Part shown: positions 32,859 to 42,603 of the stretch, in pieces
Numbering within the stretch: position 1 is the stretch's first letter
Layout of the letters: every line of letters starts with the position of its first letter
NCBI GenBank assembly: GCA_003666485.1
Contig: CP032931.1
Coordinates: 1,674,001 to 1,738,000 of the forward strand
Reading direction: 5' to 3'
DNA length: 64,000 bases
Origin: Levilactobacillus brevis
GTDB taxonomy: Bacteria; Bacillota; Bacilli; Lactobacillales; Lactobacillaceae
Made by a program: the position numbers and the translations under genes
The notes under the pieces: model-generated
Database searches by the model: none
The model's input: the letters and a program-made list of their open reading frames with translations, nothing else
Told to the model about the DNA's origin: nothing

Positions 32859-34949
32859 ATGAATAACCAAGAACCTAATCAGAATTTTTGGTCAGGCTTC
32901 AAAGCCCACTTCAAACGCTTCTGGCGGCGATACCAACTGACCCGTTGGTTGATCGTGGTTGTCTTGACCATCGTCTTAGTGGGGAGTGGTTACCTGACGT
33001 TTATGGCGAAGACCGCCAACGTGGGGGATTTGAAGGCCGCGCTGGAGAACCCAACGCAAATTTATGACCGTAGTAATAAAAAGGCGGGGACCCTGTATTC
33101 GCAAAAAGGGACCTACGTGGCGTTACGAAAGATTTCGCCCAACGTCCAAAGTGCCGTGATCTCCACGGAAGACCGGAATTTTTACCACGAATATGGTTTC
33201 TCGGTAAAAGGTTTTGGGCGGGCGTTTTTCCTGTACGCGAAGAATAAACTGTTGCGGAAAAACTACATCAGTGGTGGGGGCAGTACGTTGACCCAGCAAC
33301 TGGTGAAGAACGCGTATCTGACGCAAGAGCAAACGTTCACGCGGAAATTTAAAGAGTTGTTCCTATCAATTGAAGTCGAAAATGTCTACAGCAAGAAGGA
33401 TATTTTGTCCATGTACCTGAACAACGCCTACTTCGGCAACGGGGTTTGGGGGGTGCAGGATGCGGCCGAGCGGTACTTTGGCAAGGACGCCGCTGATTTG
33501 ACCGTTCCGGAATCGGCGACCTTGGCGGGGATGTTGACCTCACCGAGTGCTTACAATCCGGTGGATCATCCCCAAGCGTCGCGGTCACGCCGTAACGTGG
33601 TCTTGGACTTGATGGCTGAGACTGGCGCCATTTCCAGTGGTCAGGCCAAGCAGTATCAGGCGACCGCGATGACGACCAACGACGCCTACAATTACAAGAA
33701 CACGTATAAGTACCCGTACTTCTTTGATGCCGTCATCAACGAGGCCGTCAGCAAGTATGGGTTGACCGAATCCGAAATCATGAACAAGGGGTACAAGATC
33801 TACACGACCCTGGATCAGGCCAACCAGACGCAAATGCAGACGCTGTTTAAGAACCCAAGTTACTTCCCGGCCAATGCGGCTGACGGGACCAAGGTTCAGG
33901 CAGCCTCAATCGCGATCGATCCGGACACGGGTGGCGTAGAAGCCGTCGTCGGTGGACGGGGCAAGCACGTTTTCCGGGGCTACAACCGGGCAACGCAGAT
34001 GCAGCGACAACCGGGGTCGACCATCAAGCCACTGTCGGTATACACGCCGGCACTGGAAAATGGCTATTACTATGACTCCGAATTGACGGATAAGAAGAAA
34101 TCCTACGGGACCAATCACTATTCACCGAACAACTATGGCAACCAGTACAGCGGCAAGGTGCCGATGTACCAGGCGTTGGCACAAAGTAAGAACGCACCGG
34201 CCGTGTGGTTATTGAACAAGATTGGTGTCGACAAAGGGTACGAGTCGGTGAAGAAGTTCGGCCTACCCGTGACCAAGTCGGATAAGAACCTGGCTCTGGC
34301 TTTGGGTGGATTGAAGACTGGGGTCTCGCCGCAACAACTGGCCCAGGCCTACACGGCGTTTGCCAACAACGGGACCATGTCCTCAGCCCATTACATTCGT
34401 AAGATCGTGGATGCGTCGGGCAACGTGGTCGTTGACACCTCAGATAGTAAGGCCAAGACGACCAAGGTCATGTCCAGCAAGACCGCTAAGCAGATGACCA
34501 GCATGATGATGGGCGTCTTCAACTACGGAACTGGGGTCAGCGCCAAGCCGTATGGCTACACGATTGCCGGTAAGACCGGGAGTACCGAAGCCGATGGTGA
34601 TTCCGATGCGACCCGGGATAAATGGATCGTCGGTTACACGCCAGACGTGGTGGTGGCGACCTGGGAAGGCTTTGACAACACCAGCAGCAAGCACCATTTG
34701 GAAAACGTCAGTGGCACTGGCGAAGGTCCCCTGTATCAAGCTGAAATGCAAGGCATCCTGCCCAATACCAAGGGTACCGCGTTCAACACCAAGGATGCCT
34801 CGACCATTGCCAAGGCGGCCAACAACAATAGCGGCACCGACGCTACCGATATCTGGGATTCCGTACAAAAAGGCATCGACAATGCTGGCAAATCGTTTAA
34901 CAACGCGGCCAACACGGTCAAGTCCTGGTGGAATTCCATCATGAATTAG
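32859..34949 (+). CDS. Class A penicillin-binding protein (PBP2A/PBP1A family)
   Basis: A 696-residue bifunctional murein synthase. It has a short basic cytosolic tail and one membrane helix (residues ~28-50, WLIVVVLTIVLVGSGYLTF). A GT51 glycosyltransferase domain follows (ISTEDRNFYHEYGF, GGGSTLTQQLVKN, KELFLSIEVE), then a transpeptidase domain with Ser387 in GSTIKP and K572-T-G-S in AGKTGSTEADG. It polymerises lipid II outside the membrane and cross-links stem peptides. The C-terminal ~60 residues are Asn/Ser/Ala-rich and probably unstructured. It is a stand-alone gene. Confidence 0.93.
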   Translation: MNNQEPNQNFWSGFKAHFKRFWRRYQLTRWLIVVVLTIVLVGSGYLTFMAKTANVGDLKAALENPTQIYDRSNKKAGTLYSQKGTYVALRKISPNVQSAVISTEDRNFYHEYGFSVKGFGRAFFLYAKNKLLRKNYISGGGSTLTQQLVKNAYLTQEQTFTRKFKELFLSIEVENVYSKKDILSMYLNNAYFGNGVWGVQDAAERYFGKDAADLTVPESATLAGMLTSPSAYNPVDHPQASRSRRNVVLDLMAETGAISSGQAKQYQATAMTTNDAYNYKNTYKYPYFFDAVINEAVSKYGLTESEIMNKGYKIYTTLDQANQTQMQTLFKNPSYFPANAADGTKVQAASIAIDPDTGGVEAVVGGRGKHVFRGYNRATQMQRQPGSTIKPLSVYTPALENGYYYDSELTDKKKSYGTNHYSPNNYGNQYSGKVPMYQALAQSKNAPAVWLLNKIGVDKGYESVKKFGLPVTKSDKNLALALGGLKTGVSPQQLAQAYTAFANNGTMSSAHYIRKIVDASGNVVVDTSDSKAKTTKVMSSKTAKQMTSMMMGVFNYGTGVSAKPYGYTIAGKTGSTEADGDSDATRDKWIVGYTPDVVVATWEGFDNTSSKHHLENVSGTGEGPLYQAEMQGILPNTKGTAFNTKDASTIAKAANNNSGTDATDIWDSVQKGIDNAGKSFNNAANTVKSWWNSIMN

Positions 34950-35038
34950 CCAAATGTGGGTGGGATGAAAGCGCCTAACATGGTACAATAGACTTTGTAT
35001 TGTAAATGGGCGTCAAAACCCACTGAGGAGGAAATGAC

Positions 35039-35383
35039 ATGGCCGACAAAATGGCAGAATTGGGCGAACAAGTAACCCAAGCACTCAAAGATTCAGAACA
35101 ATTTCAAGCACTGCAATCAGCATTCAACGAAATGAAGGCTGACACCGACACCTACAAGTTGTTTAAGGACTTCCAAAAGATTCAATTGGACCTGCAACAA
35201 AAGCAGATGTCTGGCCAACAATTAACGGACGACGAAATGAAGCACGCCCGTGAAGTGGCCGACCAAGTCGGGAAGATCGATTCTATCAAGAACTTGATGG
35301 AAGCAGAACGTGGGGTCAACTCTATGTTAAACCAATTAAACAAAACGATTACGCAACCCATTCAAGATATTTACGCGGGTTAA
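35039..35383 (+). CDS. YlbF/YmcA/YheA-family protein (UPF0342)
   Basis: A 114-residue all-helical protein. LGEQVTQALKDSEQFQALQS followed by FKDFQKIQLDLQQKQMSGQQ is the signature of the DUF964 group, most like YheA. B. subtilis YlbF and YmcA form a complex with YaaT that affects RNase Y activity and phosphorelay output; the YheA branch has no assigned role. GAGGAGG precedes the ATG. It lies between the PBP gene and a strong terminator. Confidence 0.85.
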   Translation: MADKMAELGEQVTQALKDSEQFQALQSAFNEMKADTDTYKLFKDFQKIQLDLQQKQMSGQQLTDDEMKHAREVADQVGKIDSIKNLMEAERGVNSMLNQLNKTITQPIQDIYAG

Positions 35384-35395
35384 GGATTTGTTGAT

Positions 35396-35446
35396 CGTCG
35401 GCGCAACCACTCATTTTGGTGAGGTCGGTGCGCCGGCGTTTTTTTT
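35396..35446 (+). terminator. Terminator before yhaO
   Basis: CGTCGGCGCA pairs with TGCGCCGGCG (inner ACC/GGT also possible) over 35396-35438, followed by eight T. Confidence 0.9.
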
Positions 35447-35470
35447 ATTAAAAAGATGAGGGGGATTATC

Positions 35471-36688
35471 ATGAAATTTATTCACGCGGCAGACTTGCAT
35501 TTAGATAGTCCTTTTCTGGGACTGACGGGTCTACCCAGCAATCTATTGGCCAGCGTGCGCCAATCGACCTTTACGGCGGCGACCCAGGTCTTTGACCAGG
35601 CACTGGCCCAGCAGGTGGACTTCGTAGTCTTGGCTGGCGACCTCTTTGACCGTGCGGAACAAAGCGTTACGGCCCAGGCCTACTTGTTTCAGCAGTTCGA
35701 CCGCCTGAACCAGGCCCAGATTCCGGTCATTGTTAGCTTTGGCAATCACGATTACCTGGCTGACCAGCACCAAACGGTCGCTTACCCAGCTAACGTGACG
35801 GTACTGGGCAGCACGGTGACGACGAAGACCCTGACCTTGCGCGACGGTGAGACCGTGGCCATCAGCGGGTTCAGTTACCCGCAACGGTGGGTACCGACTG
35901 ATCCGCTCCCGGACTTTCCGGTGCACGCGGCCACGGATTGGCACATTGGCATGCTTCACGGCGCCGTGGCCACAGGCAGTGATGATCACTATGCCCCCTT
36001 TACCGTGGCGGACCTGTTAAGCAAGCGCTACGACTACTGGGCACTCGGCCACATTCATCACCGGCAAGTCCTCAACCAGCAGCCACCGATCCTGTACGCG
36101 GGCAACACGCAGGGACGTGCCATCAACGAGACCGGCGAGAAGGGCGCTTACCTGGTGACCAGTGATCACGGGCAATTGCACCCACAGTTCTTTGACACGG
36201 CGGCCATCCTGTGGGCCACGGCGACGTTGGATGTCCAGGGTACTACGTCACTCACGGCATTGGGCACGCAATTGACAGCCTGGTTGGCGGCCCAACCGGC
36301 CGAAACCCCAACACTCACGGCGTTGACGGTGACTCATTTGGCGTTAGCACCTGGCGACCTGGCCAGCTTACGGCAAGGGGAGTGGCTACAGCTGTACCTG
36401 CGGACCCACGCCCGCCAGTTGAAGGCGGCCCAACGCTACCTCGTGGCACTGACACCGGCAATCCCGGCCCAGCCACTAGCCGCCCCGCAGTTGGATCAAC
36501 AGTACTGGGACCAGGGGGCCGACACGGTTTTCACACCGGAAAATCTACAGACGACCTTTGGCAAATTGGCACAGGAACCAGCCCTCGCGGCGTGGTTCGC
36601 CAATCAAAATAGACCAGCAGAACTACAGCAACAGGCCGAACAAATGCTAGCCGAACTCATGGGAGAGGAGGACCACGATGCATCTTAA
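35471..36688 (+). CDS. yhaO: YhaO-like metallophosphoesterase (SbcD family)
   Basis: A 405-residue calcineurin-like phosphoesterase. Metal ligands appear in FIHAADLHLDSP (DxH), VLAGDLFDRAE (GDxxD), SFGNHDYLADQ (GNHD), and later IGMLHGAV and ALGHIHHRQ (GHxH). SbcD/Mre11-like enzymes are DNA end nucleases that work with a coiled-coil ATPase, which is the next gene (11-nt overlap). The ATG with GAGGGGG is used. In B. subtilis yhaMNO encode the same three proteins. Confidence 0.9.
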   Translation: MKFIHAADLHLDSPFLGLTGLPSNLLASVRQSTFTAATQVFDQALAQQVDFVVLAGDLFDRAEQSVTAQAYLFQQFDRLNQAQIPVIVSFGNHDYLADQHQTVAYPANVTVLGSTVTTKTLTLRDGETVAISGFSYPQRWVPTDPLPDFPVHAATDWHIGMLHGAVATGSDDHYAPFTVADLLSKRYDYWALGHIHHRQVLNQQPPILYAGNTQGRAINETGEKGAYLVTSDHGQLHPQFFDTAAILWATATLDVQGTTSLTALGTQLTAWLAAQPAETPTLTALTVTHLALAPGDLASLRQGEWLQLYLRTHARQLKAAQRYLVALTPAIPAQPLAAPQLDQQYWDQGADTVFTPENLQTTFGKLAQEPALAAWFANQNRPAELQQQAEQMLAELMGEEDHDAS

Positions 36689-39299
36689 CCGATTAACGAT
36701 CTATGGATTTGGCCATTTTCACGATCGGACGTTTGACCTCTCCGCTGGTCTCAACTTTTTATTGGGGGCCAATGAGGCGGGCAAATCGACTCTGACCCAA
36801 TTCATCACGGCCATCTTCTTTGGCTTCCCGACCAAGAAGCACCCCGCCTTGCGGTATGAACCACTGGATGGCAGCCGGTTTGGCGGGGAGATTGCGTTTA
36901 CCCAAGCCGGAATCGATTACTTGGTCAGCCGCACCGATGGGCCACACGGCGGCAAGGTCACGTTGCGGGATACCAGTCACGACTTGGACTTGCCGGCCGC
37001 CAATCTGGCACGACTCCTGGCGCCGGTGGATGGCCAACTCTTCGCGAGCGTTTACGCCATCAATGAACCGCGGCTGGGGACCGTGTTTTCGGCTTCCAAG
37101 CAAGAATTGATCGACCGCCTACGTCACGTGGGCGCAGTGGGGAGCGACTTTTGGCTCCAACAGGCTCATCACCTGGAACAAGCGGCCGAGTCGCAATACA
37201 AGCCGCAGGGGCGCAATCCACAATTAAATCAGCAGCTGCGCGAACACCGCGAGCTCACGGCCAAATTGGCTAAGGCGGACGCTGCCTACGAAACCTACTG
37301 GCAACTCTTACAGCAACAGCAAACGCTACGCCACACCCAGGCAGCCACGCAGCAGGCACTGGCACATCAGCGGGCCGTCACGGCACAATTGACGCAACAA
37401 GCCGCGTTGTGGGCGACCTATACCGAGTGGCAACGGCTAGGAGCCGATGATCAGGTCACCGCCAGTGGGTTTACTCCCGATGATGCGACACGCTTGGAAC
37501 AGCTACGTGGGCAGGTCACGGCGAGCGGCCAAACGTTGGCCCAGGATCAACAACACCTCCAACAGCTCCAACAGGAATCTCAGCTACCACCGTTATTCCA
37601 AGATTACTTGCCAGTGGCGAGTCAGGTCGACCCTCTGTTGGCCCAACTGCCCGCCATTACGCAGGCGGACCAGGACCAACAGCGTTTGGCGGCCAGTCAG
37701 CGTGACCTAGAATCACGTGCGGCGGCGTTGGAGCACCAATACGCCACCCAGGGCCAAATGCCGCGACCATTTTCGTTGGCCACGACTCAACAGGTCAGCG
37801 CCTTACAGGAACGCTTGACGGCGGCCAATCTGAAACGCCGGCGCCTCCAACAACAATTGAATCAACTGAACGAGCGGTTCCAGCGTGAACAGCCGACGCG
37901 TCGCCAGCAAAAGAATCCGTTGGCCGACAAGCAGATCGTTTGGCTGGCAATTGGGCTGGTCGTCTTGGTGGGGTCGATGTTTCTGCCCGGTACTCTGTTC
38001 AAGTTAGTCGGGGCCCTGTTCGGCGTGGCCGTTGGGTATTATGGCGTGTTTCTGGTGGACAGCAGTACGCCCGCCAGCCGCGAATTGGAAACGTTGACGG
38101 CAGACATCCGCGACAGTCAGGCGCAGCTACGAGAGGGTGGCCAGCTGGTCGATGAGTTGAACAACCAGTTAGACGCCATCGCGTCCGCCCGTGGCTTGGG
38201 TGATTTGCCGGTGGCCCAGTGGTCGGCAGCCCAGGCGGCAATCGGCGAATGGGAGCGGCTGATCCAGCAGTTAGAGACTACGGGACAGCAGTTGACCAAG
38301 GCCCAACAGACCGTCGCCACCTACCTGGCCGCCGTGACGCAGGCGTTGCCGGCAGTGGCCGGGGATGACCTGGCGACGATTCAGCCGCAACTGGCACAAC
38401 TACAGACGCTCAAGCAATCGCTGCGGCACCAAGAGGGCGACCTGGCGAGCACCACGGCGCGTCTTCAGGCGGATCAAACAGCCGTCGATCAAGCGCGCCA
38501 GCAGCTCACCACCTTTCTTAGTACTCGCAATCTGCGCAGCGTTGAGGCGTTTTATCAGCGCTACCAGACGCAGCGAGAGCAGACCAACCGCCAGCAACAA
38601 CGGACGGCCTTGGCGGAACAGTTGGGCACGAATTTAACGGCCTTACGGCAGGTCGCCGATCACGCGACACTGACGGATCAGCTGACCCAAGCACAGGCGC
38701 AACAAGCGGCTACGCAACAGCAGCTGGACCACACGACGACGCAACTGGCGACGCTAGCGGGGCAACTCGACCATTTGACGGCCAGTGGAACCCAGGCGAC
38801 GTTACGGCAAAAACTGGCGAACTTGGAGACGCAAATGGTGGCCACGACGCAGGATTGGTTGGTCAAACGCCTGACCAGTCAGTGGATCGCGGCGACCTTG
38901 GCGGCGGCTTCGGGGGACCGGTTGCCCCAAATCGTCGCCCAGGCCAGCAATTATTATGGCAAATTGACGGAAAACCGGTATACTGAAATTGAACTGACAG
39001 CGACCACGTTACGCGTTCGACGGCACGATGGCGACTGGCGCGACGTGGGCCAACTTTCGCGGGGGACCGCCGAACAATTGGACTTGGCAGTCAAGCTGGC
39101 CTTTGCGGTGGTTATGAACCAGCAGGTCAAGATGCCCCTGGTGATCGACGACGGCTTCGTCAACTTCGATGCCCAGCGGCGGCAGGCGGCTTATGCGTTG
39201 TTAGCAGAAATTAGTCAAACGTTACAGGTTATTTTCTTAACAGCAGATTCGACCGTTGAACAGTTGACGACGGGGAATTTGATTCGATTGCATGAATAG
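36678..39299 (+). CDS. yhaN: YhaN-like SbcC/RecN-type ATPase with central membrane segment
   Basis: An 873-residue ABC-type ATPase. The Walker A LGANEAGKSTLTQF is at residues ~31-44. Long Gln-rich coiled coils fill ~165-400 and ~455-720. The C-terminal signature is LSRGTAEQLDLAVKLA and Walker B MPLVIDDGFVNFD. In the middle (~415-455) two hydrophobic stretches, IVWLAIGLVVLVGSMFLPGT and LVGALFGVAVGYYGVFLV, form a probable membrane hairpin where SbcC has its zinc hook. It probably forms a DNA-processing complex with YhaO at the membrane. Confidence 0.9.
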   Translation: MHLNRLTIYGFGHFHDRTFDLSAGLNFLLGANEAGKSTLTQFITAIFFGFPTKKHPALRYEPLDGSRFGGEIAFTQAGIDYLVSRTDGPHGGKVTLRDTSHDLDLPAANLARLLAPVDGQLFASVYAINEPRLGTVFSASKQELIDRLRHVGAVGSDFWLQQAHHLEQAAESQYKPQGRNPQLNQQLREHRELTAKLAKADAAYETYWQLLQQQQTLRHTQAATQQALAHQRAVTAQLTQQAALWATYTEWQRLGADDQVTASGFTPDDATRLEQLRGQVTASGQTLAQDQQHLQQLQQESQLPPLFQDYLPVASQVDPLLAQLPAITQADQDQQRLAASQRDLESRAAALEHQYATQGQMPRPFSLATTQQVSALQERLTAANLKRRRLQQQLNQLNERFQREQPTRRQQKNPLADKQIVWLAIGLVVLVGSMFLPGTLFKLVGALFGVAVGYYGVFLVDSSTPASRELETLTADIRDSQAQLREGGQLVDELNNQLDAIASARGLGDLPVAQWSAAQAAIGEWERLIQQLETTGQQLTKAQQTVATYLAAVTQALPAVAGDDLATIQPQLAQLQTLKQSLRHQEGDLASTTARLQADQTAVDQARQQLTTFLSTRNLRSVEAFYQRYQTQREQTNRQQQRTALAEQLGTNLTALRQVADHATLTDQLTQAQAQQAATQQQLDHTTTQLATLAGQLDHLTASGTQATLRQKLANLETQMVATTQDWLVKRLTSQWIAATLAAASGDRLPQIVAQASNYYGKLTENRYTEIELTATTLRVRRHDGDWRDVGQLSRGTAEQLDLAVKLAFAVVMNQQVKMPLVIDDGFVNFDAQRRQAAYALLAEISQTLQVIFLTADSTVEQLTTGNLIRLHE

Positions 39300-39309
39300 G
39301 AGGGCTAAC

Positions 39310-40287
39310 ATGGCGGCAGCAAAACAATTATTAGATTACGGTGTCGATGAGGCGGTTGACCTCTTCGTGTTGTTAAAGTCGGCGGATGTCCGCACGGCGA
39401 AGAATGGCAAGCAATACATTGCCCTGGTCTTTGAGGACCAGTCGGGGGAGATCTCCGGCAAATACTGGGACGCCTCACCGGATGATATTGACAACTACGT
39501 GGCTGGACGCGTCGTGCATTTGCAAGGGAAACGGGAAAATTACCAGACGCATCCGCAAATCAAAATTTTCCATCTGCGTTTGACCCATCCGGGGGAGCCC
39601 AATGATCCCAACAGCTTCATCGAACAAGCCCCCATGTCGCGGGCGGCGATGGAAGAGTACATCACCCAAACGGTTTTTGAGATCACGCAGCCGACCTGGA
39701 ACCGGTTGGTCCGCAAATTGCTTCAAGAATACGCGGACAAGTTCTACACTTATCCCGCGGCTAAAAGCAATCACCATGCCTTTCAGGGTGGGTTAGCGTA
39801 CCACACGATTTCAATTTTGAAATTAGCCCATTCAGTGGTCAAACAGTATCCGGACCTGAACGCACCATTATTGTTCGCCGGTGCCATCCTGCACGACTTG
39901 GGCAAGACGATTGAGCTGTCGGGGCCTAAGTCCACGGTCTACACGCTGGCGGGTAATCTGATCGGCCACATCGTCTTGATCGATGGGGAACTGGTCCGGG
40001 CCTGTGACGCGTTGAAATTAGATCCGCAGGCTGAAGACGTGTTGTTACTGCGGCACATGATTTTGAGCCATCACGGGTTGCTGGAATACGGCTCACCCGT
40101 CCGGCCGGCATTGCGGGAGGCCGACGTCTTACATCAATTAGACGAATTGGACGCCTCCATCATGATGTTGGACACGGTCGTGGAACACACGGCGCCGGGC
40201 GAATTCTCCGAGCGGGTCTTTGCCTTGGACGGCCGGCGTTTCTACCGACCAACGACGACCACACCCCAGCCACCAACAACGGATTAG
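39310..40287 (+). CDS. yhaM: 3'-5' exoribonuclease YhaM
   Basis: A 325-residue enzyme. The N-terminal OB-fold nucleic-acid-binding domain (DLFVLLKSADVRTAKNGKQY, WDASPDDIDNYVAG) is followed by an HD phosphohydrolase domain with metal ligands in HHAFQGGLAYH and AGAILHDLGKT. YhaM degrades RNA and DNA from the 3' end and trims mRNA ends in Gram-positives. The ATG with AGGAGG is chosen, 10 nt past the yhaN stop. It is last in the yhaONM operon. Confidence 0.93.
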   Translation: MAAAKQLLDYGVDEAVDLFVLLKSADVRTAKNGKQYIALVFEDQSGEISGKYWDASPDDIDNYVAGRVVHLQGKRENYQTHPQIKIFHLRLTHPGEPNDPNSFIEQAPMSRAAMEEYITQTVFEITQPTWNRLVRKLLQEYADKFYTYPAAKSNHHAFQGGLAYHTISILKLAHSVVKQYPDLNAPLLFAGAILHDLGKTIELSGPKSTVYTLAGNLIGHIVLIDGELVRACDALKLDPQAEDVLLLRHMILSHHGLLEYGSPVRPALREADVLHQLDELDASIMMLDTVVEHTAPGEFSERVFALDGRRFYRPTTTTPQPPTTD

Positions 40288-40307
40288 CGAAAATAGGGGA
40301 CATAACG

Positions 40308-40384
40308 AAAGCCTGCTGACGATTTACGTTGGCAGGCTTTTACTAGAGCCAAAAAAGCACCGACCCCAACAGGCCGGTGCTTTC
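40308..40384. terminator. Two back-to-back terminators between yhaM and prsA
   Basis: AAAGCCTGCTGAC/GTTGGCAGGCTTT (40308-40341) ends the yhaM transcript with a T-run on the plus strand. GCACCG/CGGTGC at 40357-40362/40375-40380 is preceded by six A, which is a T-tract for the minus-strand prsA gene. Confidence 0.9.
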
Positions 40385-40397
40385 AGAAACGTATTTA

Positions 40398-41315
40398 TTA
40401 CTTAGATGAAGACGAGCTCTTAGAACTTGAGCTAGTTGACAGGTAGTCGGAAAGGATGTTCTTCAAGTCGTTATCCTTGATAGAAACGTTACCCTTCTTC
40501 AAGACCTTGGCAACCACGTTGTGCAGAACGGTACTATCGTTCATGTCGTTGTCGATGATCTGCTTCGTCAATTCAGCCTTGTGTTCCTTGATCGTGCCCT
40601 TACCAGGGTTCTTCAACATCAAGATGACGTGGTAACCGTATTGCGTCTTAACAGGCGTAGCGGTGTATTCGTCAGTTGACAACTTGAAGGCAGCCTTCTT
40701 AAAGGTTGAGTCCAGGGAGGTGTCCGTGCTATCAAAGGCACTCAACTTACCACCCTTGTTCTTAGTCGCCGTATCAGTCGAGTACTTCTTAGCCAACTTC
40801 GTGAATTCGCTAGTCAAGTCGCTCTTCTTGGTATCCTTCAAATCACTGATGACCTTTTGGGCAGTGGCTTTCTTAGAAACTAAGATGTGAGCCACAGTGA
40901 CCTTAGGTTCGTAGCTCTTGAATTGCTTCTTGAGTTGCGCGTCAGTAACCGTGACGTTGTCCTTAACAGCTTCCTTCAACAGTAAGTTCGAACGAATTTC
41001 AGTCTTTAAGCTGGATTCCGTCATCCCACTTTGGGAAAGAACGCTCTTGAATGATGAACCGTATTGTGATTTGTAGGTGTTGAATTGCTTGTTGACAGCG
41101 GACTTACTTACCTTGCTGCCGTATTGCTTTTCCAAGACCTTGTTCAAGATCATTTGTTGCAAGACTTGCTTACCAGAAGAGGTACCCTTTAAACTGCTGT
41201 AGTACGCACTTTCGGTAATCTTACCACCATTAGTAGTGGCAACGGTTTGGCTGCCACAACCGGCAAGCGTTACGGTCAGTAACAAGCCAGCAAAGGCGAT
41301 AAACCATTTCTTCAT
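40398..41315 (-). CDS. prsA: PrsA foldase lipoprotein
   Basis: A 305-residue exported lipoprotein. The signal peptide ends in the lipobox LAGC with Cys20 as the lipidated residue. A parvulin-type PpiC domain occupies the centre ([34 protein letters not shown]), flanked by helical N and C lobes. The C-terminal ~14 residues are nearly all Ser and Lys. It helps proteins fold outside the membrane and could assist the large adhesin at the end of the window. The start is not certain: the ATG used has GAGGA only 2-3 nt away, while an in-frame ATG six codons upstream has no ribosome site. Confidence 0.93.
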   Translation of the reverse strand: MKKWFIAFAGLLLTVTLAGCGSQTVATTNGGKITESAYYSSLKGTSSGKQVLQQMILNKVLEKQYGSKVSKSAVNKQFNTYKSQYGSSFKSVLSQSGMTESSLKTEIRSNLLLKEAVKDNVTVTDAQLKKQFKSYEPKVTVAHILVSKKATAQKVISDLKDTKKSDLTSEFTKLAKKYSTDTATKNKGGKLSAFDSTDTSLDSTFKKAAFKLSTDEYTATPVKTQYGYHVILMLKNPGKGTIKEHKAELTKQIIDNDMNDSTVLHNVVAKVLKKGNVSIKDNDLKNILSDYLSTSSSSKSSSSSK

Positions 41316-41427
41316 ATTCCTCAACACATCCATTCATCAAAATTGGTGCAAGCACCATACTTGCATATCATAACACAAATAGTGGCAAACCCAAAAAGGT
41401 CAGCAAAGCTTTACAAAAAGTTCAAAA

Positions 41428-41748
41428 TTAATCGGTATTTTGCCGATCGAGCACTTCTTGAATGGCTGACAGACGGGGAGCAGTTTTAAACGCAAACTTG
41501 TCCACTTCCGTTTGAATATCATCCAAAACGGGTTGGGCCGCGGTGAGCGCGGTAGACAGTTTAGCGGCTTTTTGCGTCACGTTATTTTTAGCGTCACGCA
41601 CGTCGGTCAGTTGCTTGGTGGTGTGGGTGACCTGCTGCTTGACGCGGTTGCCCCAGGTGACGGGGTCCTGTTCAGTCAGTGTTAGGTAAGCCACCAAACC
41701 AACGCCTACCCCGAGGGCAGTGCCGGCGAGAAAACGACCAAGTCCCAT
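41428..41748 (-). CDS. Small membrane-anchored protein downstream of HIT gene
   Basis: A 106-residue protein with one N-terminal hydrophobic helix (LAGTALGVGVGLVAYLTL), followed by a helical domain rich in Lys, Thr and Gln. It resembles YtxH-like or gas-vesicle-protein-like stress proteins in layout, but no firm family match can be claimed. It begins a few bases after the HIT gene stop, with GGAGGGG inside the junction, so the two form one operon. A second ATG is used because it has better spacing. Confidence 0.7.
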   Translation of the reverse strand: MGLGRFLAGTALGVGVGLVAYLTLTEQDPVTWGNRVKQQVTHTTKQLTDVRDAKNNVTQKAAKLSTALTAAQPVLDDIQTEVDKFAFKTAPRLSAIQEVLDRQNTD

Positions 41749-41751
41749 CAT

Positions 41752-42210
41752 TTACCCCTCCAATTGTGCCTTGATCTTAGCCTGAATGGCTGAGTAGGCT
41801 TCCGGCGTGTAGTTGTCAGAATTGTCCTTGAAAATCATCTTGAAGTCATCGTGGTCCGTGTAGCGCGGTACCAGGTGAATGTGAGAGTGGAAAACGGATT
41901 GGTAGGCCACTTGCCCGTTGTTGTTTAAAATGTTCATGCCTTTGATTGCCGGGTCAGAATCTTTCACTGCTCGAGCAATTTTGGGAATCCGATAGAACAC
42001 AGCGGCGGCCAAATCGGCGTCGTAAGCGAAGATGTCCTTGACGTGGGTCTTGGGAATCACCAGCGTGTGGCCGGGCGTCCCTTGCGAGATGTCCAAAAAG
42101 GCCTTGACGATGTTGTCTTCGTAAACCGTGTAGCTGGGAATTTCGCCAGTCAAAATTTTGCAGAAAACACAGTCGTCAGCGTAGTGTGGTTCGAGGGTCA
42201 TTTGATCCAT
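41752..42210 (-). CDS. hit: HIT-family nucleotide-binding protein (Hint type)
   Basis: A 152-residue protein with the histidine triad HSHIH (His108, His110, His112) in QSVFHSHIHLVPRY. Cys14 and Cys17 (CVFCKIL) may bind zinc with a later His. Members hydrolyse AMP-lysine-type or AMP-NH2 substrates. It lies head to head with the ecsAB operon, the conserved hit-ecs arrangement of Bacilli. The ATG with AAGGAG is used. Confidence 0.93.
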   Translation of the reverse strand: MDQMTLEPHYADDCVFCKILTGEIPSYTVYEDNIVKAFLDISQGTPGHTLVIPKTHVKDIFAYDADLAAAVFYRIPKIARAVKDSDPAIKGMNILNNNGQVAYQSVFHSHIHLVPRYTDHDDFKMIFKDNSDNYTPEAYSAIQAKIKAQLEG

Positions 42211-42235
42211 GAAAACTCCTTCTTTCGGTTCAATT

Positions 42236-42532
42236 TCATCTATTATACACCACCACAGCGACCAGTTCATCTGTCACTGTTAATTGATGATGCACGTTGA
42301 CCACTAGAACGGTAAAGAACAATGGTTGCGTCAACCAGAGGAAAACAGGCCCAGTCTGAGCGGCGGGATTCTCCTCGATTTGAATCATTGTAGTCCCGCC
42401 AGTTTCTAAAGTCGTTTGGCTGATACCACTAGCTGCGAGAAAATTGCTACCGCAGCCTAGACTTTCACGTAACGGTAAGGCGGCAAGGAGGAATAATCCA
42501 AGTAATGGTACCGCCTGAACCAGCACCCACAA
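42236..42532 (-). CDS. Possible small hydrophobic protein (TTG start), hypothetical
   Basis: A 98-codon frame between the divergent hit and ecsA genes, starting TTG. It encodes two hydrophobic stretches, WVLVQAVPLLGLFLLAALPL at the start and PVFLWLTQPLFFTVLVV later, and reads like an exported or membrane protein rather than a shadow. There is no convincing ribosome site and its start overlaps the ecsA promoter region. If it is not real, 42211-42603 is a 393-bp intergenic region holding the ecsA -10 box TATAAT at 42562-42567 and a GCTGCG/CGCAGC hairpin near 42433-42458. Confidence 0.35.
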   Translation of the reverse strand: MWVLVQAVPLLGLFLLAALPLRESLGCGSNFLAASGISQTTLETGGTTMIQIEENPAAQTGPVFLWLTQPLFFTVLVVNVHHQLTVTDELVAVVVYNR

Positions 42533-42603
42533 GATAACAGCGAACCCACTGCCACCTATGGTATAATGGAGCGGTTAATTTAAAGGAAATGAAGGGATGT
42601 TTA

